NCBI GenBank assembly: GCA_045577075.1
Contig: JAZNHR010000001.1
Span: forward strand, 1 to 51,502
Length of the DNA stretch: 51,502 bases
Direction: 5' to 3'
Source: SIG447 sp045577075
GTDB lineage: Bacteria; Bacillota; Clostridia; UMGS1883; UMGS1540
A program made the translations under genes and the position numbers. This document shows, in pieces, positions 26,429 to 35,213 of this stretch (positions within the stretch are counted from its first letter, which is position 1; each line of letters opens with the position of its first letter). The notes below the pieces were generated by a model. It was given only the letters and a program-made list of their open reading frames with translations, was not told the DNA's origin and made no database searches.

Positions 26429-26713
26429 TTAGTCAACCTTTGCCAGGATGTCGCTTTGGCGGAGAATGATAAATTCCTCGCCGTCAACTTTCACTTCCGT
26501 GCCGGCGTACTTGGACATGATAACCCTGTCGCCAACCTTAACTTCCATGTGGATTTCCTTGCCGTCTACTACGCCGCCGGGGCCTACTGCGATAACTTCA
26601 GCCATCTGCGGTTTTTCTTTGGCAGCACCGGGTAAAACGATGCCGCTCTTTGTTGTTTCTTCGCTTTCGAGCATTTTAATCACTACTCTATCAGCCAACG
26701 GTTTGATGGTCAT
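26429..26713 (-). CDS. groS: 10 kDa co-chaperonin GroES
   Basis: A 94-residue lid of GroEL. Motifs: IKPLADRVVIKMLESEETT, the mobile-loop segment SGIVLPGAAKEKPQ, VGDRVIMSKYAGTEVK and EFIILRQSDILA. The ATG is preceded by AGGAGG. It is the first gene of the groESL operon. Confidence 0.98.
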   Translation of the reverse strand: MTIKPLADRVVIKMLESEETTKSGIVLPGAAKEKPQMAEVIAVGPGGVVDGKEIHMEVKVGDRVIMSKYAGTEVKVDGEEFIILRQSDILAKVD

Positions 26714-26740
26714 AACAAAACCCTCCTGTTTTTTGAGAAT

Positions 26741-26767
26741 TTAGCACTCTCGCTACTGGAGTGCTAA
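26741..26767 (-). promoter_or_regulatory. CIRCE operator
   Basis: A perfect TTAGCACTC-N9-GAGTGCTAA inverted repeat between promoter and groES. This is the HrcA binding site and predicts heat-shock control by HrcA; hrcA itself is not in the window. Confidence 0.97.
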
Positions 26768-26775
26768 CATTCATA

Positions 26776-26803
26776 AGTTTACCATATTTTCGCAGTTATT
26801 CAA
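26776..26803 (-). promoter_or_regulatory. Sigma-A type promoter of groESL
   Basis: Minus strand: TTGAAT (26803-26798), a 16-base spacer and TAAACT (26781-26776), directly upstream of CIRCE. Confidence 0.75.
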
Positions 26804-26916
26804 CATGCATTTTATTTTATTTTTTCCATAAAATCCATATTTTACTCCCGTTTTCTTTATTTTTCTCCTTTTTTCTTAAATTTTTGTTTTTTGTGAATTT
26901 TTTTCCTGTAATGCAA

Positions 26917-26945
26917 TTGCATTTTATATTTCGGTATGATATACT
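26917..26945 (+). promoter_or_regulatory. Promoter of the XRE-cupin operon
   Basis: TTGCAT (26917-26922), a 17-base spacer and TATACT (26940-26945). It is the only clear promoter before the plus-strand run of genes that starts at 26979. Confidence 0.75.
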
Positions 26946-26978
26946 AAGATAATAAATATGTATCGGAGGTTTTCCTAT

Positions 26979-27533
26979 ATGAATGAAGATATTAAAAAAG
27001 TGGCACTCAGAATCCGGGAGCTTAGAGAAATTGAAGGCTGTACAACAAAGGAAATGGCAGCGCTTTTTAGAATCCCCCACGAAACCTACCTCGAATATGA
27101 AAGCGGCACCTCCGACATGCCCATTAGCTTTTTGTCGGACGCGGCGGCACACTTTAACATTCAGGTATATGAGCTTTTGTCCGGTCAGGGCGCAAAGCTT
27201 CGCATTTACCAGGTTGTCCGCGGCGGCAAGGGACTGAACATCGAACGAAGCAAACAGTATAATTATCAGCATCTTGCCTACAATTTTGCAGGCAATAAGG
27301 TTCTCCCCCTGCTTGTTACCGTTGACCCCAGAAAGGGCGACGAGAAGCCCCATACCAACATTCACAAAGGGCAGGAATTTGACTATTGCCTCGAAGGCAA
27401 AATTTTAATCACCATCGGCGGCAAGGAGGAAATCCTGGAACCGGGTGATTCCATTTATTATGACTCTTCCTATCCCCACGGCATGATTGCCATCGGTGAT
27501 ACCCCTGCCAAGCTTTTAACGCTTGTGATTTAA
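26979..27533 (+). CDS. XRE-family regulator with cupin domain
   Basis: A 184-residue protein: an N-terminal helix-turn-helix (about 1-65, IRELREIEGCTTKEMAALFR) and a C-terminal cupin barrel (about 105-180) with the metal or ligand motif PHTNIHKGQEFDYCLEGK and GDSIYYDSSYPHGMIA. Proteins of this layout are small-molecule-responsive regulators. The start 26979 has CGGAGG nine bases upstream; an in-frame ATG at 26958 lacks a site. The whole protein is homologous to the first 190 residues of the acyl-CoA synthetase fusion at 45923-48223. It heads a group with an unknown protein and a PHP phosphoesterase, with 12-base gaps. Confidence 0.87.
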   Translation: MNEDIKKVALRIRELREIEGCTTKEMAALFRIPHETYLEYESGTSDMPISFLSDAAAHFNIQVYELLSGQGAKLRIYQVVRGGKGLNIERSKQYNYQHLAYNFAGNKVLPLLVTVDPRKGDEKPHTNIHKGQEFDYCLEGKILITIGGKEEILEPGDSIYYDSSYPHGMIAIGDTPAKLLTLVI

Positions 27534-27545
27534 AGGAGACTTAGT

Positions 27546-28997
27546 ATGTTTGTATATTTCCACTGCGGTACGGCATTGTTTCAAACACCGTATGACGAAA
27601 AATACGATTTGGTGCAGAAATTTTCCGGCGTCACCTGTGACTCTGTAACCTATAACAGCCACATTGACTTTACGGAAGCCGGCCTTATAGAAAGAGACAA
27701 GGAGAAGGGGTGGTATGACCCGTGGCATCTGGACGTGCCCTTTTCCATGTCCACGGACGATGCCTCTCCCTGTATCATCAACAAAACCTGGCTCGGTGCA
27801 AGCCACGGTCAGCCCTGCTGTATACAGCTTTATGTCCCGTCCCACGGAAAAACGCTCCGGGATGTGGGCTCCATATGGAAGGACGAAAATGACGTTACTT
27901 TTACACTTCTTCGTGTTATAAACGAGGACTATCTGCTACTCATTTCGCTAAATATGGGCACCCTACTCGATTATCAGTTCATCACAAAAATTGAGGGTGC
28001 GCTTTCCTATGTATCCGACGGCGAAAACACCGCACCCATTGCCGCAAGCGAGGAGCAAACGCTTGCCTATCTTTCCCGTGCCTATCGTTTTACGAAAAAG
28101 CGGCTTGTAGGTGTTAAAGACGGTAAGGAAAAGACAATTGTAAGCTATATGGAATGTGACACTGCCAGAATGGAAGAAGACTATGAAATCGTAAATCCTG
28201 CCACGGTTGCCCCCGCCTTAACTGCTGCAAGACCTGCAGGCGGCTATACGCATGTACCTGACTTGCCCGATTTTGGCGAAACTATGTTTATTTGCCGAAA
28301 TACGTACCATATTTTAGAGGATGGCACCGTGCTTTGTGAATTTAACCACGAAAAGGTGATGGATATAAAATACGAGCGCTGCATGGGCATGATGTACCAG
28401 GAAAAACTGGACATTTTTGGTGGCGGTACGTATCGCTATTTATCTAAAACCCTGCCCTTTTCAGAAGGTGACAATGGATTTGATTTTTCAACACCACACC
28501 CCATTGCTACAACGCCGTATCCGCAGTGCTTTTACGTTACACCCGAATACTGGGAAAACCCCGCATCACCGCCCGACAGAGTGATTGACTATTTCCGTGA
28601 CAAGGAAGGACATGACCGCCTTGGCTTTGTGCTTGGCTTTCTGCCCCTTTATGACGGTGCGCCCGAAAAGCGACTGGAGCATTTAGAGCATTCCATAATG
28701 CTGTACCGTTCCCGAAAAGTGTATCCCACGTTTATGAGCGGAGATTTAAAAAGCACCCACGGCATCGCCTATAAAAAGTTTTTTAAAACGGAAAAAGATA
28801 AAGCAAGCGTATATTCCGTCAAGGCGGAAGGGAAAACTTATATTTATATGGATTTTTTTGAAGAAAACACGCTTAAAACGCCCATTGCCGGCAACATAAG
28901 CCTGTATGAAAAAAGTGACGGCGTTGTGTACGACATTCGTGACGGCTTCCTTTCTGCTTCGGGCAAAAAGGGCTACGCCGTATTCATTTGTGATTAG
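27546..28997 (+). CDS. Conserved-looking protein of unknown function, 483 residues
   Basis: I do not recognise a family. It has 483 residues, soluble, no signal peptide and no membrane helix, and is rich in aromatic residues and beta-type segments (FVYFHCGTALFQTPYDEKYD, EKGWYDPWHLDVPFSMSTDD, YTHVPDLPDFGETMFICRNT). Some 20-30% of positions are Tyr, Phe, Asp or Glu by eye, suggesting a carbohydrate- or nucleotide-related enzyme, but no catalytic motif is clear. It has AAAGGAG upstream, follows the XRE-cupin gene by 12 bases and precedes the PHP gene by 12 bases, so the three are surely translated from one mRNA. Confidence 0.82.
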   Translation: MFVYFHCGTALFQTPYDEKYDLVQKFSGVTCDSVTYNSHIDFTEAGLIERDKEKGWYDPWHLDVPFSMSTDDASPCIINKTWLGASHGQPCCIQLYVPSHGKTLRDVGSIWKDENDVTFTLLRVINEDYLLLISLNMGTLLDYQFITKIEGALSYVSDGENTAPIAASEEQTLAYLSRAYRFTKKRLVGVKDGKEKTIVSYMECDTARMEEDYEIVNPATVAPALTAARPAGGYTHVPDLPDFGETMFICRNTYHILEDGTVLCEFNHEKVMDIKYERCMGMMYQEKLDIFGGGTYRYLSKTLPFSEGDNGFDFSTPHPIATTPYPQCFYVTPEYWENPASPPDRVIDYFRDKEGHDRLGFVLGFLPLYDGAPEKRLEHLEHSIMLYRSRKVYPTFMSGDLKSTHGIAYKKFFKTEKDKASVYSVKAEGKTYIYMDFFEENTLKTPIAGNISLYEKSDGVVYDIRDGFLSASGKKGYAVFICD

Positions 28998-29009
28998 GAG
29001 GACTTCATT

Positions 29010-29801
29010 TTGAACATCAGGCACGATTTACATTTGCATACAACCCTTTCCACCTGTGGAAAACCGGGTGCTACCCCCGAGGCGTATATTGCCATCGCAA
29101 AAGAAAAGGGACTTTCCACGATTGGTCTTTGCGACCATGTATGGGACACGGCCGTATCCCCTGCCATCAATACATTTTACACCGGTCAGGATATGGAGCA
29201 TGTTTTGTCCCTTTCCCTGCCGAAAGCAGACGGCATCCGTATACTGCGCGGCTGCGAGGCGGAGCTTGACAAAAATAATGTTTTGGGTCTTTCAGAGGAA
29301 GCGGCAAAAAAGCTTGACTATGTGCTTTGCGTCCACTCCCATTCCCAGCATCCAGAGGTGATTGAAGCCTCTGTGCGAAAGGACCCGAAAAAGCTGGCGG
29401 ATATCCTTTGCGAGCGTTTTTCTGTTTTGGTGGAGCATCCCATGTCCAAATATATCACCGCTATCGCCCACCCCTTCTTCCCCTCGGGCAATCGGGACAA
29501 TTTTGACGAAGTGCTCTTCCGCATCTCCGATGACCGTCTCGAGGATTTATTTGCAGATGCAGTCTACAAAAATATCGCTATTGAAATTAACGCCGCATCC
29601 TTTGCTTCCTACCCCGTAAAATCGATTCACAGAAGCGAAATGTTCCGTATCTACGAAACAGCAAAAGAGTGTGGTTGCAAATTTATTTTTGGCAGCGATT
29701 GCCATAACCCAGAAATTTATGATGAGCGATATGCGTATCTTGCACAGGTGGCAGACCTTCTGGAACTCACAGAAGCTGACCTTTGCCCCCTTGTAAAATA
29801 A
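29010..29801 (+). CDS. PHP-domain phosphoesterase (histidinol phosphatase-like)
   Basis: A 263-residue metal-dependent phosphoesterase. Metal ligands of the PHP fold appear in order: HDLHLHTTLS, GLCDHVWD, GCEAELD, CVHSHSQHPE, AIAHPFF and FGSDCHNPE. Such proteins include HisK-type histidinol phosphatases and nucleotide phosphoesterases; no other his genes are nearby, so I give no substrate. The start is a TTG (29010) with AGGAGG upstream. It is the third gene of the XRE-cupin group. Confidence 0.85.
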   Translation: MNIRHDLHLHTTLSTCGKPGATPEAYIAIAKEKGLSTIGLCDHVWDTAVSPAINTFYTGQDMEHVLSLSLPKADGIRILRGCEAELDKNNVLGLSEEAAKKLDYVLCVHSHSQHPEVIEASVRKDPKKLADILCERFSVLVEHPMSKYITAIAHPFFPSGNRDNFDEVLFRISDDRLEDLFADAVYKNIAIEINAASFASYPVKSIHRSEMFRIYETAKECGCKFIFGSDCHNPEIYDERYAYLAQVADLLELTEADLCPLVK

Positions 29802-29816
29802 TGAGGTGATGCTTTC

Positions 29817-30923
29817 ATGCGAAAAAAACCCCGTTTTTTTGCTCAGCTTGACCCATGGCTCTTTACCTGTATGGCCATCGCCGTTGTTATCGGCATGGTT
29901 GCTATCTTAAGTGCCGGACGGGCAATGGGTACCACCCGTTTTATCATTGTACAGATTGCCGCCTTTGCCATAGGCGCAGTTCTCCTGTATCTCATTACAC
30001 GGGTGGACTATGACCTACTTGGGCAGCTGGGGCTTATCTTTTATATTTGCAGTGCGCTGATTTTGACTGTGGTACTGTTTATCGGTACGGGCGGCGAGGA
30101 AGTCGGCACAAAGGGCTGGATTCGTATCGGCTCTATCGGTATTCAGCCTTCGGAAATCGCCAAAATCGGCTTTATTATTTCTTTTGCAAAACATATTGAT
30201 TCCGTAAGGGAAGACATAAACCGTCCCTCCACCCTGCTTCTTTTGTGTCTGCACGCAGGGCTTTTAATCGGGCTTGTGCTTTTGCAGCCGGACCTGGGGA
30301 CGGCCCTTGTATTTACCTTTATTTTTCTCGGTATGCTGCTACTCGCAGGCCTGAGCCTGAAGTATTTCGCGGCACTGGGCGGCATCTTTGCTGTTGGCGC
30401 ACCACTGTTATGGTTTTTCGTCCTCCAGGACTACCAGAAAAACCGAATTTTAACGTTTTTAAATCCGGAGCTTGACCCGCTAGGCGCAGGCTACCACGTG
30501 ATTCAGTCTAAAATCGCTATAGGGTCGGGCGGTGTTTTGGGCCGTGGCATCGGGCAGGGGATTCAGACCCAATACGGGTATCTGCCTGAAAAACAAACTG
30601 ACTTTATTTTCGCGGTGATTGGTGAAGAAATGGGCATGTGGGGCTGTATTTTGCTTCTTACGGTACTCCTCGTGATTATTATTCGCTGTTTTTCTGCTGC
30701 CGCCGCCTCCCGTGACGGACTTGGCGAAATGATGGCAGCAGGCGTTGGCTTTATGTTTACGGCACATGTTATCGAAAGCATCGGTATGTGTCTCGGGCTT
30801 CTGCCTGTTACGGGCATTCCCCTGCCCTTTGTCAGCTACGGCGGCTCGAATATGCTTGCCAGTATGCTCGCCTTAGCCCTTGTGCAAAGCGTGTATATGC
30901 GGCGAAAACGTATGCAATTTTAA
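29817..30923 (+). CDS. rodA: RodA/FtsW/SpoVE family peptidoglycan glycosyltransferase
   Basis: A 368-residue SEDS-family membrane glycosyltransferase with about ten helices that polymerises lipid II together with a class B PBP. Family motifs: TKGWIRIGSIGIQPSEIAKI, LLQPDLGTALVF (with the conserved Asp), KIAIGSGGVLGRGIGQGIQT, LPEKQTDFIFAVIGEEMG and the C-terminal GIPLPFVSYGGSNML. The length and the sequence TQYGYLPEKQTDFIFA favour RodA over FtsW. It starts 15 bases after the PHP gene. No PBP2 or mreB gene is adjacent. Confidence 0.9.
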   Translation: MRKKPRFFAQLDPWLFTCMAIAVVIGMVAILSAGRAMGTTRFIIVQIAAFAIGAVLLYLITRVDYDLLGQLGLIFYICSALILTVVLFIGTGGEEVGTKGWIRIGSIGIQPSEIAKIGFIISFAKHIDSVREDINRPSTLLLLCLHAGLLIGLVLLQPDLGTALVFTFIFLGMLLLAGLSLKYFAALGGIFAVGAPLLWFFVLQDYQKNRILTFLNPELDPLGAGYHVIQSKIAIGSGGVLGRGIGQGIQTQYGYLPEKQTDFIFAVIGEEMGMWGCILLLTVLLVIIIRCFSAAAASRDGLGEMMAAGVGFMFTAHVIESIGMCLGLLPVTGIPLPFVSYGGSNMLASMLALALVQSVYMRRKRMQF

Positions 30924-30944
30924 AGAATAGGAAGGGTACTGATT

Positions 30945-31838
30945 TTGGAAAATTTTAAATCCGGCTTTATTGCCATTGTAGGACGTCCCAATGCAGGAAA
31001 ATCTACGATTCTAAATCGAATGGTGGGCGCGAAAATTGCGATTACCACCGCAAAACCGCAAACAACCAGAAACCAGATTCTCGGCATTTTAAACGGCGAA
31101 GACTACCAGATGGTCTTTGTGGATACGCCCGGCGTGCACCGCAGTAAAACACGGCTTGGAGACTTTATGAACCATGCTGCCATCGGTGCAATTGAATCGG
31201 TGGACGCGGCCCTACTCATGGCAGACGCCACGAAAGGGTTCGGGGCGCCGGAGGAGCGTATCATAGCGGAGCTGAAGGCGAAAAATATCCCTGCCGTTTT
31301 GGGTCTTAACAAAATTGACCGCATGACGCGCGAGGCCCTTCTCCCGCAAATTGCCACGTATGCAGAAAAGTTTGATTTTTCTGCCATAATTCCCCTTTCC
31401 GCAAAGACAGGGGACGGTGCGGCAATTCTTTTAGAGGAACTTAAAAAATTCTTAATTCCCGGCCCCATGTATTATCCTGAGGACATGATTACCGACAAAA
31501 CAGAGAGGGAAATCATGGCAGAATTTATCCGGGAAAAGCTACTTTCGTATCTCGACCAGGAAATTCCCCACGGCACGGCGGTGGAAATTATGGAAATGAA
31601 GGACGAAAAGAAGGTTTGCCGTATTTCTGCAGACATTGTTTGTGAAAAAGCATCTCACAAGTCCATTATTATAGGAAAAGGCGGTGCCATGCTAAAGCGC
31701 GTAGGCACCGCGGCACGGGAAGAAGCCGAAAGCTTTTTCGGTAAAAAAATATTTCTGCAGCTGTTCGTAAAAGTCAAGGATGACTGGAGAAACAGCAACT
31801 TTATGCTAAAGAATCTCGGCTTTAGTGACAAAGAGTAA
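30945..31838 (+). CDS. era: GTPase Era
   Basis: A 297-residue GTPase for 16S rRNA maturation and 30S assembly. G1 is GRPNAGKST (residues 13-21), the switch region is TTAKPQTTRNQILG, G3 is DTPGV, G4 is NKID and G5 is SAKTG. The C-terminal KH domain has IIIGKGGAMLKRVGTAAREE. The start is a TTG (30945) with AGGAAGGG upstream. era, yqzL and recO follow in the order known from Bacillus. Confidence 0.96.
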   Translation: MENFKSGFIAIVGRPNAGKSTILNRMVGAKIAITTAKPQTTRNQILGILNGEDYQMVFVDTPGVHRSKTRLGDFMNHAAIGAIESVDAALLMADATKGFGAPEERIIAELKAKNIPAVLGLNKIDRMTREALLPQIATYAEKFDFSAIIPLSAKTGDGAAILLEELKKFLIPGPMYYPEDMITDKTEREIMAEFIREKLLSYLDQEIPHGTAVEIMEMKDEKKVCRISADIVCEKASHKSIIIGKGGAMLKRVGTAAREEAESFFGKKIFLQLFVKVKDDWRNSNFMLKNLGFSDKE

Positions 31839-31902
31839 GTTTTTCCCTGCCATAATCCATCCGAAATCGGAAATAATAACGCCGAAAGTGATGGTGATGA
31901 CA

Positions 31903-32070
31903 ATGGATATTTCTTACTGGGAGCTTTTTTGTCAAACGGGAAACCCCGAAATGTATATGAAATTTAAGGAGACGGCGCATAGAGATGGAACCGGTGAAAA
32001 CGACGGGCATCGTGCTCAAAGCGACGAAATGCAAAAACAGCAGCTTGGCACTTTCGGTCCTCAGTCCTGA
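31903..32070 (+). CDS. YqzL-like small protein overlapping recO
   Basis: A 55-residue frame, MDISYWELFCQTGNPEMYMKF and onward. The first 25 residues match the YqzL pattern (aromatic-W, F-x-x-TGN, Y-x-x-x-K) of the small protein found between era and recO in Bacillus. Several ATGs (31891, 31897, 31903) are possible and none has a strong site. The last 86 bases overlap recO in another frame. Its function is unknown; synteny is the main support. Confidence 0.6.
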   Translation: MDISYWELFCQTGNPEMYMKFKETAHRDGTGENDGHRAQSDEMQKQQLGTFGPQS

Positions 32071-32722
32071 CCTTGGAAAAATCAGCGTCTGGGCACGCGG
32101 TGTACGTAGCGGCAAGAACACACAGCACTCTGGCTGTGTGCTTCTTACGTACAGCGAATTTGTGCTGCAAAAGCGGGGCGATATGTATACGCTCTGTTCT
32201 GCTTGCCCCGTGCGTACCTTTTACCACCTGCGGGAGGACGTGGTAAAGCTTTCCTACGGCGTGTATTTTGCGGACCTTGCCGGTCTTTTGTTCGGGGAAG
32301 GCATGGAGGCGAAAGACGCTGTCCGTCTTCTTTTAAATACTCTGCATTATTTGGAAAAGAATTTGAAATCTCCCCGGGATTTAAAGGTTTTATACGAATT
32401 GCGGCTGATGTGTGCGGCAGGCTTTGCACCGTTTGTAGAAGGGTGTATGGAATGCGGAAACACAGAGGCATTTGCCTTTTCGCCATCGGCAGGCGGTCTT
32501 TTATGCCGCGCCTGTTCGCCCCTTTTGCCTCTCCCGAAAAGTGCCGTATCCCTTTTAAAGGGGTATGTGCAATGCAGTTTAAAGCAATGTTTAAATCATG
32601 ACGGGGGTGATGTGGCGAAGGTGCTGGAGGATGCGGTGGAGCAGTTCGTCCGCTACCACACGGACCTTTTTCCCCGGTCGCTGGCATACTTACACCGGAT
32701 TCGGAATACAGTAAATTTATAA
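31985..32722 (+). CDS. recO: DNA repair protein RecO
   Basis: A 245-residue recombination mediator that loads RecA on SSB-coated DNA in the RecFOR pathway. The N-terminal OB fold reads KTTGIVLKATKCKNSSLALSV, then DLGKISVWARGVRSGKN. A zinc site is formed by CMECGN and LLCRAC, as in many Gram-positive RecO proteins. AAGGAG lies 13 bases before the ATG, inside the yqzL-like frame. Confidence 0.92.
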   Translation: MEPVKTTGIVLKATKCKNSSLALSVLSPDLGKISVWARGVRSGKNTQHSGCVLLTYSEFVLQKRGDMYTLCSACPVRTFYHLREDVVKLSYGVYFADLAGLLFGEGMEAKDAVRLLLNTLHYLEKNLKSPRDLKVLYELRLMCAAGFAPFVEGCMECGNTEAFAFSPSAGGLLCRACSPLLPLPKSAVSLLKGYVQCSLKQCLNHDGGDVAKVLEDAVEQFVRYHTDLFPRSLAYLHRIRNTVNL

Positions 32723-32744
32723 CCCCTTCAAAGGAGCTACGAAC

Positions 32745-34334
32745 ATGCAAGAAAAGAAAACCTCGTCCTTTATAAGCGGCGCCGCAGTCCTCATGGCGGC
32801 AAACCTTTTGGTAAAGCTTATCGGCCTTGCCTTTAAAGTACCGCTTACATATTTAATCGGCGAAGAAGGCATGGGGCATTTTTCCGATGCCTACACCATG
32901 TACACCTGGATGTTTGTGCTGGCAACGGCCGGGCTTCCCGTGGCAGTTTCCAAAATGGTTTCGGAAAGCCGTGCCATGGGAAAAACCACAGAGGTGCGGC
33001 GCATTTTAAAGGTCAGCCTCCTTTTCCTGTTTCTCCTCGGCCTTGTGGGAACAGGCGTTTTGTTCTTTGGTGCCGACAAGCTTTCCCACCTCATTGGCAA
33101 TCCCAAGGCCGCCGAAGGCATTCGCTTCATTGCGCCTGCCATGCTTTTTGTGGCGCTGATGTCCGCTTTCCGCGGGTTTTTCCAAGGGCAACAGGATATG
33201 GTGCCTACTGCGGTTTCTGAAGTTTCGGAAGCCCTTGGGAAGCTTATTTTCGGTTACCTTTTAGCCTCTCTCTTTTTAGGGTATGGTACGCATATTGGGG
33301 CGGCAGGGGCAGTCGCCGGTGTTTCCTGTGGCGCGGCTCTCGGGTTTTTCTCCCTCGCTGCCATCTTTCTGGTAAAAAAGAAAACGTTGTTTGCAAAAAG
33401 TGCAGCGGATACTTCTGCAAGGAGCAGCCGCACCCTCTTTAAACAGCTAATCACCATCGCCATTCCCATTACTATCGGTGCCTCTGTCTTTAGTTTGACA
33501 AGTGTCATCGACATGGCGATGATTAAACATAATCTTCTTTCTGCCGGCTTTTCCCAAAGCGAAGCTGTTCGCCTTTGGGGCGCATATTCCGGCTATGCCG
33601 TGCCGATTTTTAATATGCCCCCTACCCTTCTCACAGCAATCAGCATAAGCCTGGTGCCGGCAATCGCCTCCGCCTTTATCAGCGGACAAACGAGAAAAGC
33701 GCAAGGGAGTGCCGCCTCCGCCATTCGCATCACCACGCTTTTTGCCCTGCCATGCGCCGTTGGCGTTTCCCTTTTGGCAACGCCTATTCTAGCTTTAATT
33801 TACAATAATACGAATGCTTCCGGCATGCTGGGCATCTTGGGGCTTTCGATAGTATTTGTATCTCTCGTGCAGGTCACCAATGCAATTTTGCAGGCGGTGG
33901 GAAAAGTGTACGTCCCTGTTTTGCACATGGCAATCGGCGGCGTCGTAAAAGTGGTTATTAACTTTTTCCTCGTCTCCACCCCTGCCATCAACATAAACGG
34001 CGCCCCCATCGGCACCATGGTGTGCTATGCGCTGATTCTGGTTTTAAACCTGATTTCCATTCGAAAAGTACTGGGCCTTCGCTACAATTTGGGCGATATG
34101 CTCCTTCGCCCCCTCTTTTCCGTGCTCATTATGGGCGGCGTGGTGCTTCTTCTCTACCGTTTTTCCATACCATTAGGGAAAGTGCTTTCCGTGGGAATCC
34201 CCATATTAGGCGGCGCGGCGGCATATGCCGTTATGCTGTTTACAGTCGGTGCCATTAAAGAGGAGGACGTTCTGCTCCTTCCCAAAGGCGAAACCCTTGT
34301 CCGCCTTTTAAAACGGGCAAAACTTATGCGTTAG
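32745..34334 (+). CDS. MOP-superfamily lipid flippase, SpoVB type
   Basis: A 529-residue protein with about fourteen membrane helices. It begins SFISGAAVLMAANLLVKLIG and has FKVPLTYLIGEEGMGHFSDAY, the pattern of the SpoVB/YtgP branch of polysaccharide transporters. In sporulating bacteria SpoVB is needed for spore cortex and probably flips lipid-linked peptidoglycan precursors; YtgP/MurJ does so in vegetative cells. Sequence alone does not separate the two roles. The ATG is preceded by AAAGGAG and lies 22 bases after recO; mazG follows after 10 bases. Confidence 0.87.
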   Translation: MQEKKTSSFISGAAVLMAANLLVKLIGLAFKVPLTYLIGEEGMGHFSDAYTMYTWMFVLATAGLPVAVSKMVSESRAMGKTTEVRRILKVSLLFLFLLGLVGTGVLFFGADKLSHLIGNPKAAEGIRFIAPAMLFVALMSAFRGFFQGQQDMVPTAVSEVSEALGKLIFGYLLASLFLGYGTHIGAAGAVAGVSCGAALGFFSLAAIFLVKKKTLFAKSAADTSARSSRTLFKQLITIAIPITIGASVFSLTSVIDMAMIKHNLLSAGFSQSEAVRLWGAYSGYAVPIFNMPPTLLTAISISLVPAIASAFISGQTRKAQGSAASAIRITTLFALPCAVGVSLLATPILALIYNNTNASGMLGILGLSIVFVSLVQVTNAILQAVGKVYVPVLHMAIGGVVKVVINFFLVSTPAININGAPIGTMVCYALILVLNLISIRKVLGLRYNLGDMLLRPLFSVLIMGGVVLLLYRFSIPLGKVLSVGIPILGGAAAYAVMLFTVGAIKEEDVLLLPKGETLVRLLKRAKLMR

Positions 34335-34344
34335 GAGAAATAAG

Positions 34345-35115
34345 ATGCAGTATACATTTTCAGATTTAATTGACATTATCGCCCGGCTTCGGGGCGAGGG
34401 CGGCTGTCCGTGGGATGCAGAACAAACCCACCAGAGCCTGAAGAAGAATTTAATTGAAGAGGCGTACGAAACTGTGGAGGCCATAGACGCGGGCATCGGC
34501 GCAAAAATGGCAGACGAGCTCGGGGATTTGCTTTTGCAGATTGTCTTTCACGCCCAAATCGGGAAGGAAGAAAACGAATTTACCATAGAGGATGTTACGT
34601 CTGCCGTATGCGAAAAAATGATTCGCCGTCACCCACATGTTTTCGGAGATGTTTCCGTCAAAAACAGCGATGAGGTGCTTGTAAACTGGGAGGCCATCAA
34701 AAAACAGGAAAACGGCCAGCGCACCACCGCAGAATCCATGCAGTCCGCATCCCGGTATCTCCCTGCGCTCATGCGCGCGTCGAAGGTGCAGGGCAAGGCC
34801 GCCAAAGTGGGGTTTGACTGGAAAAAGCCGGAAGAAGCCCTTGAAAAAGTAAAGGAAGAAACCGCAGAGGTGGCTCTGGCACTAGAGGAGCAATCGAATA
34901 TCAAAGAGGAAATCGGCGATTTGCTCTTTGCGGCAGTCAACACCGCAAGACTCGCCGGTGTGGACGCCGAGGAAGCCCTTTCGGAAGCCACGGACAAATT
35001 TATCCGCCGCTTTACATTTATAGAGAACGAAGCGTATAAAACAGGAAAATCTTTAGATACTATGACCATAAACGAAATGGACAATTTGTGGAATATGTCG
35101 AAAATTTCCGAATAA
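34345..35115 (+). CDS. mazG: Nucleoside triphosphate pyrophosphohydrolase MazG
   Basis: A 256-residue house-cleaning enzyme that hydrolyses NTPs to NMP and PPi. Both MazG repeats are present: the first has CPWDAEQTHQSLKKNLIEEA with EExxE-type metal ligands and LGDLLLQIVFHAQI, the second KVKEETAEVALALEE with EIGDLLFAAVNTARL. mazG beside spoVB and hup is a common Clostridia/Bacilli order. It follows the flippase gene by 10 bases. Confidence 0.95.
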   Translation: MQYTFSDLIDIIARLRGEGGCPWDAEQTHQSLKKNLIEEAYETVEAIDAGIGAKMADELGDLLLQIVFHAQIGKEENEFTIEDVTSAVCEKMIRRHPHVFGDVSVKNSDEVLVNWEAIKKQENGQRTTAESMQSASRYLPALMRASKVQGKAAKVGFDWKKPEEALEKVKEETAEVALALEEQSNIKEEIGDLLFAAVNTARLAGVDAEEALSEATDKFIRRFTFIENEAYKTGKSLDTMTINEMDNLWNMSKISE

Positions 35116-35213
35116 AGAGAAAAAAGAAGGAGAATTTTCACAAACGTCGAATAAAAACAGCGTGTTATTTTGTAAATAGCACAAATATGTTTTTAAACGT
35201 GGAGGGTAATAAG

